A DNA stretch of 64,000 nucleotides from Phlebotomus papatasi (GCF_024763615.1 NC_077223.1:46314627-46378626); one strand, 5' to 3'; counted from the first letter of the stretch, positions 1 through 13,083 are shown. Made by a program: numbers and translations. The notes: a model not told the origin generated them from the sequence alone.

Positions 1-537
1 TAATAAATCAATCCATTCTTTTAAAAGAGATAAGAATAAATAGCGAAAAGTAAAACTGTCTGGTTTTGAAACTGCCCCCGCTTCCCACACCAGAAGGATT
101 TCGCAGTGGTTGTACGTCATTGCTTTAGCGACAGAGTTAAAGGAGTTAAACCTCCAGTCTGAAACCCGAATATGTTCTTCATTATCAGGCTAATTTTCAT
201 TTTCTGAGAAGTTTTAAACATTTTGTAAAGTGATGAGTATGACCCTTGTATATACAATATGCAGGTAGGTTACTTATACAGGAATAATAATTGTAAATGT
301 GTATGAGAGGACAATTGCAAAATTGTTATGATGTATAGTTTTGGTTCTTTTGGGCAACTTATCTCTTCAGTTTTCTTTTGGCAGCAGAAGAACGTATAAG
401 GTCTGCATAGACTGGTAACTGATTAAATAAGCAACTTTTAAACGAAATAGCATCATTTAGTTGATCTGGGGTAAATAAATTTATTATTCAGAAGTTTTGT
501 AAAGCGAGTATTTTAAAGAATCAATTTTTTTAACAGA
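1..537 (+). promoter_or_regulatory. 5' flank and possible leader intron of the BTB gene
   Basis: No coding region is seen. A donor-like CAG/GTAGGT lies at 262-270, and a pyrimidine-rich stretch ending in AACAG sits at 523-536, directly before the ATG at 538. This arrangement suggests a 5' UTR intron of about 270 bp (265-536) whose acceptor abuts the start codon. It is an inference from splice-site consensus only. Confidence 0.3.
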
Positions 538-1980
538 ATGGCGTCTAATTCAAATGATATGTACAGTGATAACTTTGACATTGGGAGTGAAAATGAAAAT
601 ATTGGAGAGGATCGATTCTCAGAATTGGCCAACAATGAGTTTCTTTCGGACGTGACTTTCTTGGTAGGAAGAAACCAGAAGATAGTTCCTGCTCATAGAG
701 TAATACTTAGCACATGTAGTTGGGACTTCTACAATGTGTTTAAAAATGTTAAGCTAGACCACTATGTGCTACGTATTGAGGATGTGGAGTATACTACCTT
801 TCTCTGCTTCATGAACTATTGCTATTCAAGAAAAATTGTATTAGATGATACACAGAAGCAGAATCCAGCAGACAATAATACATTGAGTGACGATGAAGGA
901 GACAAAATAAATCCATTGGATCTTCTTAAATTAGCCCGTCGATTCCACATGAAACAATTAGTAAGGGAATGTGAAACTCATTTGTATGGGATCCTTTCCA
1001 AAGGTACATGCTTAGCCACAAGTTTAACCGTATACAGCGAAACCACTTTGCTAAAATCTTTTCTCCAATTTAGGGAAAGAATATTAAATCATATTACGTC
1101 AAAATTTATAGAGATCATTTTATGTGAAAAAACATTACAAATCTTTCTTAATCTTACACTGGATCATTTGCATGAAATCACCAAATCTAGTTTTTTAGGC
1201 TGTGATGAAATGCATTTATTTGATGCTTTGATGAAATGGGCAAAACATAATTGTTTGAAATACAAAATTCTGGTTAATCCCAAAAATCTTCGATTAATCT
1301 TGGCAAATGTTTTTTATAATATTTTCTTTGGGGGTATGAAATTGGAATGGTTTAATGAGATACTCATGAAATATGAAGAAATGTTTACACACAAAGAGAT
1401 TTCCGAAATCATTCGTATGATCCGAGGAGAATTTGGAGTGAATTCAAAGTTTTTCCAAAATTGCGGAAATACTGTTCTATTTTTCAGAGAACTGGCAAAC
1501 CTCCCAGTCGGAAAGAATCTTGTACACTGCTCAACAAAATGTTTGGCCCTCAGTACTAATACATCTCGTGATTTTTCTCTCAAATTCCAAATTCAATGTG
1601 ATTTAAAATTGCGTGGCTTTGCTTTTATTCACGAGAAGGACCAAAACGTAAAGATTCTGTCATGTAAGATACACAGGGAATCAAATGAAGATAAAAATAC
1701 ACCTATTTATGCATTGAATGATCTTGAAACATCAAATACTTTTACATTAAATTGGGATCATTGTTTATCCTTAGTCTATTTTCCGCAAGATTTTTTGCTC
1801 GATAAGAATGAACGTGGGGCTTCATGGGATTGGAATGTAATCTATTGCAAATTCAGTGAGGAGGTACCACTTGTAAAATCAAATCTTCAGACTTATACAA
1901 AAGAGATAAATGTGAAAGGAGTGTACATTAGAAGAAATGAAGGACAACATGGCGAAATACCGTACTTAATTTTTGAATAA
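538..1980 (+). CDS. BTB/POZ-BACK domain protein, single coding exon
   Basis: The 480-residue open frame is uninterrupted. Residues about 25-150 form a BTB/POZ fold, recognisable from NEFLSDVTFLVG, the PAHRVILSTCS helix region and the later MNYCYSRKIVLDD segment. Residues about 165-300 resemble a BACK helical region, including LFDALMKWAKHN. The C-terminal 150 residues (from about 325) are beta-rich in character, but I cannot assign them; the position fits a PHR- or discoidin-like domain of BTBD-type proteins, yet the hallmark motifs are not clear. BTB-BACK proteins are often Cullin-3 substrate adaptors, so that role is possible by family only. The chosen ATG is the first in frame and follows a likely 3' splice site. 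The stop codon overlaps an AATAAA signal (1976-1981), so the 3' UTR could be very short. Confidence 0.85.
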   Translation: MASNSNDMYSDNFDIGSENENIGEDRFSELANNEFLSDVTFLVGRNQKIVPAHRVILSTCSWDFYNVFKNVKLDHYVLRIEDVEYTTFLCFMNYCYSRKIVLDDTQKQNPADNNTLSDDEGDKINPLDLLKLARRFHMKQLVRECETHLYGILSKGTCLATSLTVYSETTLLKSFLQFRERILNHITSKFIEIILCEKTLQIFLNLTLDHLHEITKSSFLGCDEMHLFDALMKWAKHNCLKYKILVNPKNLRLILANVFYNIFFGGMKLEWFNEILMKYEEMFTHKEISEIIRMIRGEFGVNSKFFQNCGNTVLFFRELANLPVGKNLVHCSTKCLALSTNTSRDFSLKFQIQCDLKLRGFAFIHEKDQNVKILSCKIHRESNEDKNTPIYALNDLETSNTFTLNWDHCLSLVYFPQDFLLDKNERGASWDWNVIYCKFSEEVPLVKSNLQTYTKEINVKGVYIRRNEGQHGEIPYLIFE

Positions 1981-2873
1981 AATTATTTTTTATAAGAATA
2001 TCAAGAATATGTAACTTAAGTTTGTAAAAATTCTCGACATAGTAAAACATTTTACACGCAGAAAAGATGATCTTGACTTTGTGATTTTAATACAATGTAT
2101 AGCCTATGTTGGAGACCAAGTCCCCTGGGTGATACAAAATCAAGAGATGGTGGATTGTATTTATTTTTATCAACTGAATTTACGCGTGGCGGACTACAAG
2201 GACTTGATTAATTATGGCGGTAACTGATTGGCTGATTGTACGAATGTTGATGGTCCCTAAAATATAACCTACATTTCAATTCATTTCCTTAAACAAGATT
2301 TAAACTAAGAAAAAAAGAACAAAAAAAAAGAAAAAAACATGAAGAGCGGGTCTGAGACTTGAACCCATTGCCAAAAATTTTCAGCATTGGACTTTCCCGT
2401 TTATGTGCACAAATTTAGTTTAAACAAATCTAAATTGCTTGCATATAAACGAGGTCATTGAATTTAACCTATCTAACCGTTGAAATTTAAATCAAAATTT
2501 GTACCTTCAGTTAAAGAATATCAACAGGGGCCTCTCGACATTTCATTATTCCATACGTTTTTGCATAGAGGCACTGAAGAGTATTGGCAAGTTTTTTCCT
2601 AAAGAGAATTGACTTATCAGTCTGATATATTTCGAAATTGTAAAAATACATATTTCATAATGCTCGCCGAAATAATACAAGAACTACGAGGAAATTTGTT
2701 TAGTCGCGGTGCAATATCTGCAAAATTTTTACAAGGAAAAGTGAAAAATATCTTCACTTTTTATTAGGCTTGATGGGCCCCTGATATCAATTGAAATTTA
2801 AATTGAAAAATATGACATCTACAGAAATTTTATTGAGTCTGGATTCCATCTTTAGCATAGCAACTTTCATACT
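1981..2873. other. Intergenic stretch with a tRNA-like relic
   Basis: No gene is seen. At about 2341-2400 the reverse strand carries a B-box-like GGGTTCAAGTCTCAGACCC, which suggests an old tRNA-derived SINE fragment. The rest is AT-rich with no recognisable structure. Confidence 0.3.
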
Positions 2874-3142
2874 AAAAAAACACAAGAAAAAGCAGTAAAA
2901 ATCACAGAATTTTTCCACAAATCTCTTCATCAGCGACTTCTTGAATAATTTTTGATGAGTTTATTACGGAAATTTGCTTATTTCTGTGCAAAATTACGTG
3001 AAAAACATCAAAACAAATGTAGCAAAGGGTACCGTCCGCCATCTTCCATTTCACAACTGTATGGCGTCTTCTATACGGGGGGATTTCGAAATGCACCCCA
3101 CTGTGCTATACCAGAGGAACCACTACTAAAGGAAAAAGTCTT
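2874..3142. repeat. Dispersed repeat family R1, partial copy 1
   Basis: This stretch closely matches 3707-3900 (ACACAAGAAAAA... through GTCCGCCATCTTC). Its last 36 bases (3107-3142, TATACCAGAGGAACCACTA...) are the inverted complement of 4311-4347. It is a fragment of an uncharacterised repeat. Confidence 0.7.
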
Positions 3143-3706
3143 TTTCTCATTCGAATCTGGCAACACTAAAAAAAAGTGGCTGATGTTGCATTTATTTTTT
3201 AATGTTTTTAAGAATTTTAATTATCATTGAGGAATTTTTCTTGCCTAATTTTGTTGCAAGAGGTCTAATAAATATAAAAAAATGCGATAATTTTGATAAA
3301 TTTGTAAAATTTGCGTGTTTTTTTGAGACCAATAGACAATGGGTTAACGAACACTAATACAAAATTGGAAAATTTTAATGTTTTTTATCATATTTTTATT
3401 CTTTTCTTCCTTTACATAGAAAAAGAAACTATTCTAGAATCCTTACAATGTAAGGGATGTGAGATTTATCCATTTTCTAGAAGGATAAAAAGGATTTTTT
3501 CGAGTCAATGACACTTATAGTGATCTAATGGAATAAATTTCAGTGTCCGGAGGGCTTCGAAACAGCACACGGTTTGTTTGGGAGGCTACCTAGTACTTCT
3601 AGGGCCCCCTCCAGAAAAGTTAGAATACCAGGATGATTAAGAAAAACCCCCAAGAGCCCCAAAACAAATGAAAAATGTAGTTTGCGTGCTCTTTTTCCAA
3701 GGCAAT

Positions 3707-4347
3707 TTTCACACTAAAAAACACAAGAAAAAACAGGAAAAATCACAGAATTTTCTCACAAATCTCTTCACTGGCCAATTCTTTAATAATTTGTAATGAA
3801 CTTACTGCGGAAATTCACTTACTTCCGTGCAAAATTACGTGAAAAACATCAAGAGAAATGTCCTAAAGGGCACTGTCCGCCATCTTCTATTTGACAACTG
3901 AACCATCTTGGTGCATTTCTTCGAGCAAAGCAAGCACTTTTTCAAGACATTTTCCTGAGGATTTTTCACGGACAATATAAAAAATAAATAGTCACAAATG
4001 CTTCCAAAACTCTCCAATTTTCTTTTCTAATTCTTTAATCACCGATTTTCCACGTCATTTTCATAATTTTCCACGAATTCTAAAATGTTGCAAATGTCGC
4101 TGGTGACCCATATTTAGCCCATTTTTACTATCAAATCACGACTTTTAATCAATTCTATGTCAGTAAACTAATTCTAAAAACTATTTTCTTTATGTTTACA
4201 CCAATTTTTATTGGAATTTCATTAATTGAACCTCATAAATTGGCTTTAAAAAGCAATCTCGGCGACGTTTTTTTTCAAATCCTGGCGACGACCACTACAA
4301 AAGCAGAAAAACGACTTTTTCCTTTAGTGGTGGTTCCTCTGGCTATA
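3707..4347. repeat. Dispersed repeat family R1, longest copy
   Basis: This copy joins the left half seen at 2874-3142 to the right half seen at 5378-5816. The right end reads CCTTTAGTGGTGGTTCCTC then TGGCTATAC. Its inverted match at 3107-3142 suggests the family has terminal inverted repeats. No coding potential is seen. Confidence 0.7.
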
Positions 4348-5008
4348 CACCGGTGAGTCTCGGGAAATCTCCCCTAGTAGTTCATGCTTGAGATAAATTT
4401 TCTCCACCCTCTGTGCAATTCTCCATGTGTGCTCTAACTAAAACAGATAGTCTGGAAGACTTTCTATTTTATTTCGAAACGTTTCAAACGTCAATCACAC
4501 AGTGTTTTACAATCAAAGAATTTGCTTTGGCTATATGGACCCGAGTGAGTCCGACAGCCTTACATAAAACAGAAGAAGAAGAAGAAAGAATTTGCTAAAG
4601 AGTGGTAAAGTTAATATTTATGCCTGATGACGAACACTTCTTCATAAGGAAGAGGAGATGAGGCACCCATTTTCTATATCAAAACCGTCTTACCGCAGGA
4701 TTTTATTCCAATATTGTTGGTAAATTAAAAAATATCCTAAGTTTTTATTTTTCTATAAATCAACTTTATTCTATTTAACTATTTCTTTATTTCTATTTTT
4801 AATGATGTCTAGTTAACAATTCGACCATATTAAGAAGATTAAACGATACATTCAGAAGAGAGATCGATACCGTGTCCCTATTTCACCTGCTTTTCGACTT
4901 TTGAGAATTTGAAAATAGATCACGAGAAAATCATCTCTTGAAAAACAAAAAAAAAAATTATTTAAAATCGCTTAAAATGTCAAAATATTTTAAGAACATA
5001 AACAAATA

Positions 5009-5242
5009 CAGTAGACTCTCTCTCAATCGGGAATATGGGGCAAAATGTCATCCGGCTTAGCGATAGAATTGAGCGTCAAAGCCTTTGTAAATTCCACAAA
5101 AAGCGGTCAATTATAAAGGATCACGATAAAATAGGAAGAACTACAGCGAATTTGAGCGAATTAGCTTCATAATTAAACGTGAAAATTGTCAAAAAAATTT
5201 GACGCCCGATTGAAAAAGAGCCGATTGAGTGAGAGTCTACTG
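5009..5242. mobile_element. MITE M1 (CAGTAGACTCTC ends), copy 1
   Basis: The 234-bp element has terminal inverted repeats CAGTAGACTCTCTC / GAGAGTCTACTG and is flanked by TA on both sides. It is non-coding. A second copy lies at 38782-39120 and a decayed part at about 26220-26396. The TA target is that of Tc1/mariner-type transposases. Confidence 0.8.
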
Positions 5243-5294
5243 TAGAGCTTTCGAAGAGGGAGATTTTAAGCGCCAAAAGATAGGCAAAAATGCA

Positions 5295-5816
5295 CCGGTA
5301 TAAAGCTCAGTGGGGAACTTTTGTGTCAAAATGGCGATTTCGAAACAAAATCCCCCCGTTTAGATGCTTCCTTTTGATGCATTTCTTCGAGCAAAGCAAT
5401 CACTTTTTCAAGACATTTTCCCGAGGATTTTCCACGAACAATTCAAAAGATAAATAGTCACAAATGCTTCCAAAACTCATCAATTTTCTATTCCAATTTG
5501 CAAATCACCGATATTCCACGTGAGTTTCATAATTTTCTACGAATTATGAAATGCTGCAAAAGTCGCTGGGCGACCCATATTTAACTTATTTTTGCTATCA
5601 AATCACGTCTTTTAACCAATTCTTTGTCACTAAACTAATTACAAAAACTATTTTCTTTATGTTAACACTAATTTATATTGAAATTTCATTAATTAAACTT
5701 CACAAATCGACTTTAAAAAGCAATCTCGGCGACGTTTTTTTCAAATGCTGGCGACTACCACTACAAAAGCAGGAAAACGACTTTTTCCTTAAATGCTGGT
5801 TTCTCTGGCTATACTG
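5295..5816. repeat. Dispersed repeat family R1, partial copy 3
   Basis: From 5378 this matches 3907-4347 almost throughout (GCATTTCTTCGAGCAAAGCA to CTCTGGCTATAC). Its left part (5295-5370) is an inverted relative of 3070-3105. It is non-coding. Confidence 0.65.
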
Positions 5817-5978
5817 ACAGCGCCCTCTGCAAGTGCAAGAAACTGCTCGAACGCGTTCATATTTTGAATTTCAAATTGATTTTGCGTTGGTGGGAAGTGT
5901 TCATTTTTGTGAAATATGGTTTTGCTTCTCTAGCCATCGAAAATCACTGAATCAAGCCTAAGTTTTTCAGAAGCAATA

Positions 5979-6372
5979 GGGTAAGTGTGCCAAATTCCGG
6001 CCAGCTTGCAATTTCGGCCACTTTTTATTCTCAAATTTCCATGAATTTTTAGTTTTTACATACTCTAGAGATTATACAATGCAAAAGAATAACAAAAAAT
6101 GTGGCTTCGACAAACGAGATGACGTGAAAAAGTCATTGGAAGAATTCCTGAAGGGCAAGGAACTATGAGAATGAAGGTGGCCGAAATAGGGCACCAAAGC
6201 TAAGTCTGCAAAATAAGTAAATAAGTGCGATAAACTCTCTACAAGGTTCTAAGCAACACTCCTTAAGTAAAAAGAATTAAAAAAAAAATCAATTTCTACT
6301 AAAGATATTACATTTCAAACTTTAGACTTTGGCGCTTGCATGCAACTATGCCGAAATTTAGCACACTTACCC
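5979..6372. mobile_element. MITE M2 (GGGTAAGTGTG ends), copy 1
   Basis: The 394-bp element starts GGGTAAGTGTGCCAAATT and ends with its complement CACACTTACCC, with TA duplicated on both sides. A second copy at 28716-29147 shares the interior as well. It is non-coding and lies just downstream of COG7. Confidence 0.85.
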
Positions 6373-6513
6373 TAATAAAGTAGCAATTTTTCTGTAAGCA
6401 AATAAATTCAAATTTCACTAGAGAATTTAAATGATGGTTATTCATAAATGAAAATTAAATTTTTAATTTTTATTGGCTGCAGGTTTTAAATATACAATAA
6501 AGTTCACATTTTT

Positions 6514-9500
6514 TCATTCTGTAGAAATAATATTTCTCATTTGTCTAATTGTTGTAACAAGTTTAGGATCACATCCAGCACTTAAATTCAAGTAGTTTTC
6601 CGAAGGAGCCCGCAAAAGTATTGAGACTTGTTGCATTTGTGAACCCAATTTCAATCCCAACTCATCAAGAACACTACCCAAATATTCGATATCTGTTGCA
6701 AGTTGTTTTGCTGTTGTATTGCTTAAATTTCCAATTTTATAAATATTCTCCATGTACAAAGCGCAACACTCTTCGGCTATTAGGGTTAATAGAACGTCTC
6801 CACTTGTGAGTGTCTGGGAATATTTCTCATCAGCAGTCATAAGAGACAGCCTCAATGCATCAGATGGTGAAAGGAGAAAAGGTTCCAAATGCTGGGGTAA
6901 TGTCATTAAATATTGACCTACTTGTGTAATATATTCTTGAGGTGCAAAACTATAGTCAGGCAGATCAGGACTGGTGCTACTTGTCTCTGTTGGTTCAATA
7001 TTCTTCAAATGTATTTCAATAGGAGCAAAAACTGATGCTAGTGTTGTGTCATGTATTTCTGTACAAATTGGCTTCACAACTTCAATCAATCCAGAAAATA
7101 TTGACCAGGAATTTGAGTCATTGCCACCCAGATTTTGTCTTTCATGAATTAAATTTTTAAACTTCTTGATTTCAGTAACATCCGCCTTGCGTAAAACTTT
7201 ATACTGAAATGAAGATGATTCCTGACGACATACTTGTTCATATGAAGTCAAAATTTTCGTGATAACTTCTTCTTCAAAAGTTGTAAGTTGAAGCATAAAA
7301 TCACCCAAATATTCCAGAAGAGTTGTGCAAATTTGGATAAAATTCACGTTTGGGGTATTTCTAGTTGCATCTAATTGCTTTTGGGCTTTCTTGTATTTAT
7401 TCAAATACTCTCTGAAGAATTGCTAAAAAAAATAAATTAGAATAAATTCTTAATTCCCTAGAAAAATCTTAAAGTCTAGATCTAGTCATATCGCTCACTC
7501 TCATAGGCAATTGTAAAAACATATTTAGCAACAAATATTATTGTGCGCTTGATAATAGTTTCGTCTTAATCTCCATTATAAAGTAGGAACCATTAGTTTA
7601 TTATGGTACTCATTTCTAATGAAAGAGGCTTTAATAAACTATAGTAATTGTTTTTAAAAATAAAGTTTTTGCTTGTTTTACAACGGCATCTACATACTTT
7701 GTGTTACGGATTATCGATTATCGTAATTTAATGTTAGTCACGATCACTCAATATGCTTTCATAGCCTCAAAAATCTTATAGAGCCTCTAACGAGAAAGTT
7801 CTATATTTGCTCTATATTTGAAAATTAATTATCAAGACACTAAATATTAATTGACATTATACTAAAATTTTGTTATTTTTTAAATAATTGAAATAAATTT
7901 GAGTTTATTACACTCAGTGGTCCTATTTTATTTTCCGAACACATTATCACTATTGACGTACTATATGTCAAAATAGAAATCTCTAATGGCCAAAAAAACA
8001 CGTATTCGACGTATTGATTTCACTTGAACATTTCTACATCAAAATTATTTCAATGCATTATTGGAATAAAAAATTACAAAAGGTAATAAGTAGGCTTATC
8101 AAAGGTGGTCTTATTATTTTGGCCACCACTGTATACTGTTTATTACCTAATGTATGTTTAAGAAAACAAGTGAAAAAATATATAGTGCCTCATCACAATC
8201 ACATTTGACCATTTTATGTATAACTTTTCGTGAGTTTGCATAAAATTTGGCAATTAACGATGCAGATAATTCATTCAGGCAGTATCTCTGGACGATTTCC
8301 CACCTTTAACCCTTTTGTAATTTGCAATATTTAACCTAAATTATAAATTATCCAAAACACAGATTATTTCTTGGTATTTATCATCAGTCTTATAATAGGG
8401 GAAGGTTTTGCACCTTCGTAATGTTGCAGCTTCGTAAAAGTTGATTTTTTTCCAAGTTACTAAATGAATTTCATCCATGGACATATAATCTAGAAGCTAG
8501 TCCTACATCTACCATTTCCTGACAAACTTGGAAGCCTAAGCCTTTTTTCCTGGGTCCAAAAGGCAAAAATAAAAAATGGGCCTAAAATCGTAATTTTGAT
8601 GTGTTTATGCATTTTTGCACACTGCAAGTGTCTTTTCGAAAAAGCAACTATTTCAAGTTATAGAAGGCTTTTATTAGGGTTAATATTTGCCGTGAAAATC
8701 TTTTGCTCGAAGGACGTCGTTTTTTTGAGTGGAGGAAAATTCATAAAAATTACCACCCTTGCAGCTCAGGAAAATTGAATTTTGCAGATTCGTAAAAACA
8801 TCTGTCAAAATTATTGACCACCGAATTTGAAAATTCCTCACTGTTTTGGGTCACACACACACTGCGCATGCCGCTCGGGATATTTGACTTAACAGAGATT
8901 CCACTGAATAAATTCACAAGAAAATTTTGGGATATTAAACAATTTTCACTAAAATCTCGAAGGAAAACACGCACTTCCCCATCAAAATGAGACTTCATCA
9001 GATGTTTTTATTTCACTTCTGTCAAATTAAACATAAGCCTGAATTTGTTTATGGTAGGTGTGATTCTTTCATTGCCCATGCGGTGCGTTAGAATTTTTCA
9101 TCCAATTTACTTTGTTTTCAAGCGGAATTTTTCACATTTTACTTTAAAATAATCACTGGTAATTCTAAGAATCACTGATGTTCAAAAAATGTTCTGTAAG
9201 ACAGATTCGAGACGTTAGAGAAAAAACAAGGATTACAATAGATGTGATTACTACTTTCTGATTTGTGCAGTGTTGAAACTATACTGCTTATGGTAGATGT
9301 GACTCTTTAATTGCCACTTCGATGTATTTTGAGTATTTCTCATTCAATTTTCCTTGTTTTAAAGTGGAACTTCCCACATTTCACTTTAAATTGGTGGCTG
9401 GTCATTTTTGAAATTAATTACGTCCGAAATATGTTCTGTAAGACTGTTTGGAGGTGTTAGAGAAAATCTGAGAATTACATTAGGTGTGATTAAGAGAGAA

Positions 9501-12339
9501 TCATACCTAACCAAGCTCTTAACTGACTGTCAGAATGCAGGGAAAAAATGGTTTTCCGAGTGTCAAAAAACATGTGTTAGAAAAATAGCGATGGAAGCAA
9601 GAAATTGTTTATTTTCCATCAGTGCGGGTGCAAAAGGATCACATGGATCACTTTCTCCTCCGTGGAGCACTGAAGGAGCATGGAGAGGATCATTTTGTCT
9701 TCCTATGGACAAAAATGTTCCGCGATGTACGAAAAAGTACTTTTCTGTTCGAAAAAGTCCATTGGTGCACCGAAAAGAGGGGAAAAAGTCCATCGATACC
9801 TACGATAGAAGGAAAATTTTGTCCATAGTACAAAAAATTTTACTGTGGGAGGGGAAAGTCCATCGGCCCAAGGCATTTGACACCTCAGATTTGCAGTAAA
9901 TTTTTGTACAACCCCTCTGACCATTGTACTTTTTGGCCAAATTTTTGCATTGTGAGCAAACTATAAACTCAATAATTATGATTTTGGTATCAATGCACTC
10001 GTGAAGAGTCATAGTTTCATCGTGCACATTTATTTTTTCCCTCCAGGGGACCCCTCGTGATTTCGTACAAAAAAGTCCATGTACATTCCTATGGGATCAG
10101 TGTAAGTAGTGATGCCCAAATTTTTGTGTCCGGTGTAATGTTTTCGGGAAAAATGAGGTCTACAGAAGTGGAAAAAAGTGGTACGAAGCTGAGTTAATCA
10201 GAGCACATTCGTAAAAATGCCGCTACATTTTCATTTTCCTGTAGAGGAAAATCCAAGGACTTCCAGGAATTTTGTGAGGCAGAATTTTGAACCCAATAAG
10301 TAAGAGATTTTTTTGATATAGTGATATAATTGATTCGGTGTGTGTGGTATTCAGTAAAAAATCTTAAATCTTGGACTCCTTTTTTAATACGAACCTTGAA
10401 AACCTTCCCCTACATATATTTACCATTGACAACTTTAGAAATGTACAAATATACTATTTCCATCTCAAATGACATAAACTCAAAATATAACCGGTTTGCA
10501 TTAAGTTGGTTACATGTTTTGACCATTTTGAAGTACTTTTTTTAAATGAAGAAACAAACTTTTGATGAATGAAAAATGATCGACTTTTGGAAAACAATTA
10601 TTTTTGATATGAAATAAAATTAATTTTTTTTTGAAAACTATAGATAAGATCTATGGATTACAGGGAACTTATTTGAAAAAGTAATTTTTTATCATTTGTC
10701 TTCTCAAACATACATTAGGTAACAAAATTTTGACACCCACTGTAGGATACACTTTTTATCACTTCTCTGGTATTTGAGATATAAAATTGGAATATCTATT
10801 CTCATAGGAAAAGCAAATAAACATAATATTATACGTTTATTTTTTTTTAGTTTTAATATTTCGACGAAACTGCCACCAAGTGGTAATGCCGTTAAATCTA
10901 TTTAAATCTTTATTAATTCTACTTGGAGTTGGGTTTAATTGAAACCTATGAAATAATCGTTATGATAAATCAAATATACTTACATTTAATACTGTAACAA
11001 GGGGTCCGATAGCACAATTCTGGGTAATAGATTCACATCTTTCTAAGGCATTTGAAGCCATTTTAAAAATTTTCGCATTGCTGTTACCCAAACAACGTAC
11101 GGTTTCAACAGCCACAACTTGATTTTCCAATCCAAGAGTAACCAGATAGTTTGAAAGGAAGTTCTGTTCAAGTGCCCCATATTTAATGATGAAAACTTGA
11201 AAGTAATCATAAATACTCTTTGAAAGAGTTGCAAGTTTATCTTTTGGGAGCGATAATCCACTATTTTGTATATACTTTTCCATTGAAGATCCAAAAAATT
11301 GATTGGCCATTGAAAATTCAGATAGTGCTTCCAATTTTTCACTCTGTGCCTTCATTAAATTTGAAACTATAGCTTCTCGACTAGGCTGAAGAGTAGTCAG
11401 AACGTCTGAGATCAACGAGACAGTTTCTATCAGACCATCATTTGGTCCAAATACTTGTGTGCACCATTTTACTTGTTTTTGGAAATGCTCTAGAAGAAGA
11501 TGATAGAATTCTCTAAGAAAACGTATATCCGTTGAATTGTCCACCAAATCTACAATCTCTTGCCACTGATTCTGAAGACGAGTCTTTTGCACGGTCCTGT
11601 AGTATTGCTTTAATTGGGTTAGACGTCCCATTTTCATAAACAATTCTACATATTTGATGGCATCAGTGGCGTTTCCAATAGAGAAACATTTAACCACTTG
11701 AGGACTTGCCAAAGCTTCCAACTTATTCTTTGCATCTTCAACATGCATTTCTCGTTCACTTTGTCCAGGTAAACCAACTTGAGCAGCCAAAGATTTTTGG
11801 AGAATATTTAGTTTTTCACAACTTCCAACTAGATCGTTACCTTCAAGTAAATCTTCCAATTCAGAAGTAAGCCTTCCCCAACCATCACATTCCTGTAAAC
11901 CTCGTTTTGCTGTTTGCAGTTTTATTTTAAGTGTATCTAACCGCTCGAGACTGGACATACAGCTTCCGGTATCCTTTTGCAATTGGGCAATTTCAATCTG
12001 CATGTCATGCATCTGCTTCTGAAGTGTTAAAGCCTCACGCCTTAAATTATCCACATCCTTCATGATGTTTGGAATATTTCCGATAATTTGTTGACTGGTA
12101 TCCTCAAGTACACAATTCACATCACGAACGTATATTTGGAGTTGGTCCACAAACAATGATACGAACGTCTTAATAAAATAAGAAATAGTTGTACGAAATT
12201 CTATGTAAGGTCTAAGAAAATAAATTTAAAAAAAAACGGTAACAAATCTTACTTCCTTACTGCATTCTGTCCCTTTTCCAGAGAACGTTGTATTAATGTA
12301 ATCGATTGCATTAAAATTTTCTTCATCAAAAAATTCCAT
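6514..12339 (-). CDS. Cog7: Conserved oligomeric Golgi complex subunit 7 (COG7)
   Basis: Three coding exons on the minus strand (12339-12253, 12168-10984, 7422-6514) join in phase 0 into a 726-residue protein; human COG7 has 770. COG7 belongs to lobe B of the COG tether, which captures intra-Golgi retrograde vesicles and keeps glycosyltransferases in place. The N-terminus MEFFDEENFNAINYINTTF matches the family start. Residues about 55-120 are a heptad-rich coiled coil. LEALASPQVV (exon 2) and QEYITQVGQYLMTLPQHLEP plus TAKQLATDIEYL (exon 3) are strongly conserved COG7 blocks. Exon 1 has a GTAAGA donor, and exon 3 begins after a T-run and AG. An AATAAA signal lies about 40 bases past the stop (6474-6469, minus). 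The first intron is 84 bp; the second is 3.6 kb and filled with transposon sequence. I first thought of COG3 but the C-terminal blocks identify COG7. Confidence 0.95.
7455..7552. repeat. Decayed relative of palindromic MITE M7 in COG7 intron 2
   Basis: CTAGATCTAGTCATATCGCT through ATTATTGTGCGCTTGATAATA matches the right half of the M7 elements at 27749 and 37284. It lies just upstream (in transcription) of the COG7 exon 3 acceptor. Confidence 0.5.
8398..10410. mobile_element. 2.0-kb non-autonomous DNA transposon inside COG7 intron 2
   Basis: The ends GGGGAAGGTTTTGCACC and (reverse complement) GGGGAAGGTTTTCAAGG form terminal inverted repeats flanked by TA on both sides. The interior has two related tandem segments of about 210-240 bp (around 9045-9255 and 9285-9495; shared ATGTTCTGTAAGAC and GTGTGATT motifs). 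A stretch at 9700-9860 repeats GAAAAAGTCCAT-like units. Short open frames inside show no transposase motif. Tc1/mariner-type mobilisation is inferred from the TA target only. Confidence 0.7.
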
Positions 12340-12994
12340 CTTTAGCGATTTTTTTATTTTATTACTTCAGAATAGGAATGACACGCGTCTAATGAAATCC
12401 AATATGGAAGACACCGTGAGTACATGAAAAAAATTGACGTATGTATGTCAGATGGTATGTCAAAAAACTACTAGAAAAAGTTTTTAAAAAAATCTATATG
12501 TGCAAACAAAATAATTTTCCTAACAAATAAATCAATAAAAAATAATAAATGAAATAAAAACATTCATATTTTAGGTTCGCAGCAAATTATTGCTCTCACT
12601 AGCAGCTGGAGCTGGAGTATTGGGGTTTTTGAAATTGTGAAATTAACGGTCACTTCTGAAAAGCTGTTAAAACTCTCAGATTTCAATTCAATACAGTTCA
12701 TTTTCCTTTCAAATTCAATAATTTATTCCAAGTAAAGCTCATGAATCCTGAATTTGTGAGTTTTTTGCTTTGAAACTGCACAATTTCTAAAGAAGCTCAT
12801 CTGAGAAATGGTGAACCGAATCCCCCAATCCTTCACAAAAAAACGTCACATATGCACCGGAATTCTAAATTTTAACAATAGAAGAAGTTCTAGAACCCTT
12901 TAAACTACTTTTAAGAACGCAATTTACAACATAAAACCTCAAATCACTTCATTCTATCAGAAAAACAAAATGAAAACAAAGAAATTCAGCAAAT
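12340..12994. other. COG7 upstream region
   Basis: The first bases hold the COG7 5' UTR and promoter. Beyond that no gene or clear repeat is seen; the rest is AT-rich non-coding DNA. Confidence 0.4.
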
Positions 12995-13083
12995 TTGACA
13001 TTTAGGAGGTGTGAGTCTAAAACCCTTCTGCGGCGGCTCTCACAATTATATTTTTGTCAGTCGGATAAACAATGAAATATTTC

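Noticed and set aside
9408..9899. 163-codon open frame
   Set aside because: It starts and lies within a transposon-like element, follows short internal repeats, and shows no domain or splice context.
6514..12339. COG3 as identity of the three-exon Golgi-complex gene
   Set aside because: The blocks LEALASPQ, EYI-x3-GQY-x-M-x-LP and AKQLATDI are COG7 signatures, and the length fits COG7.
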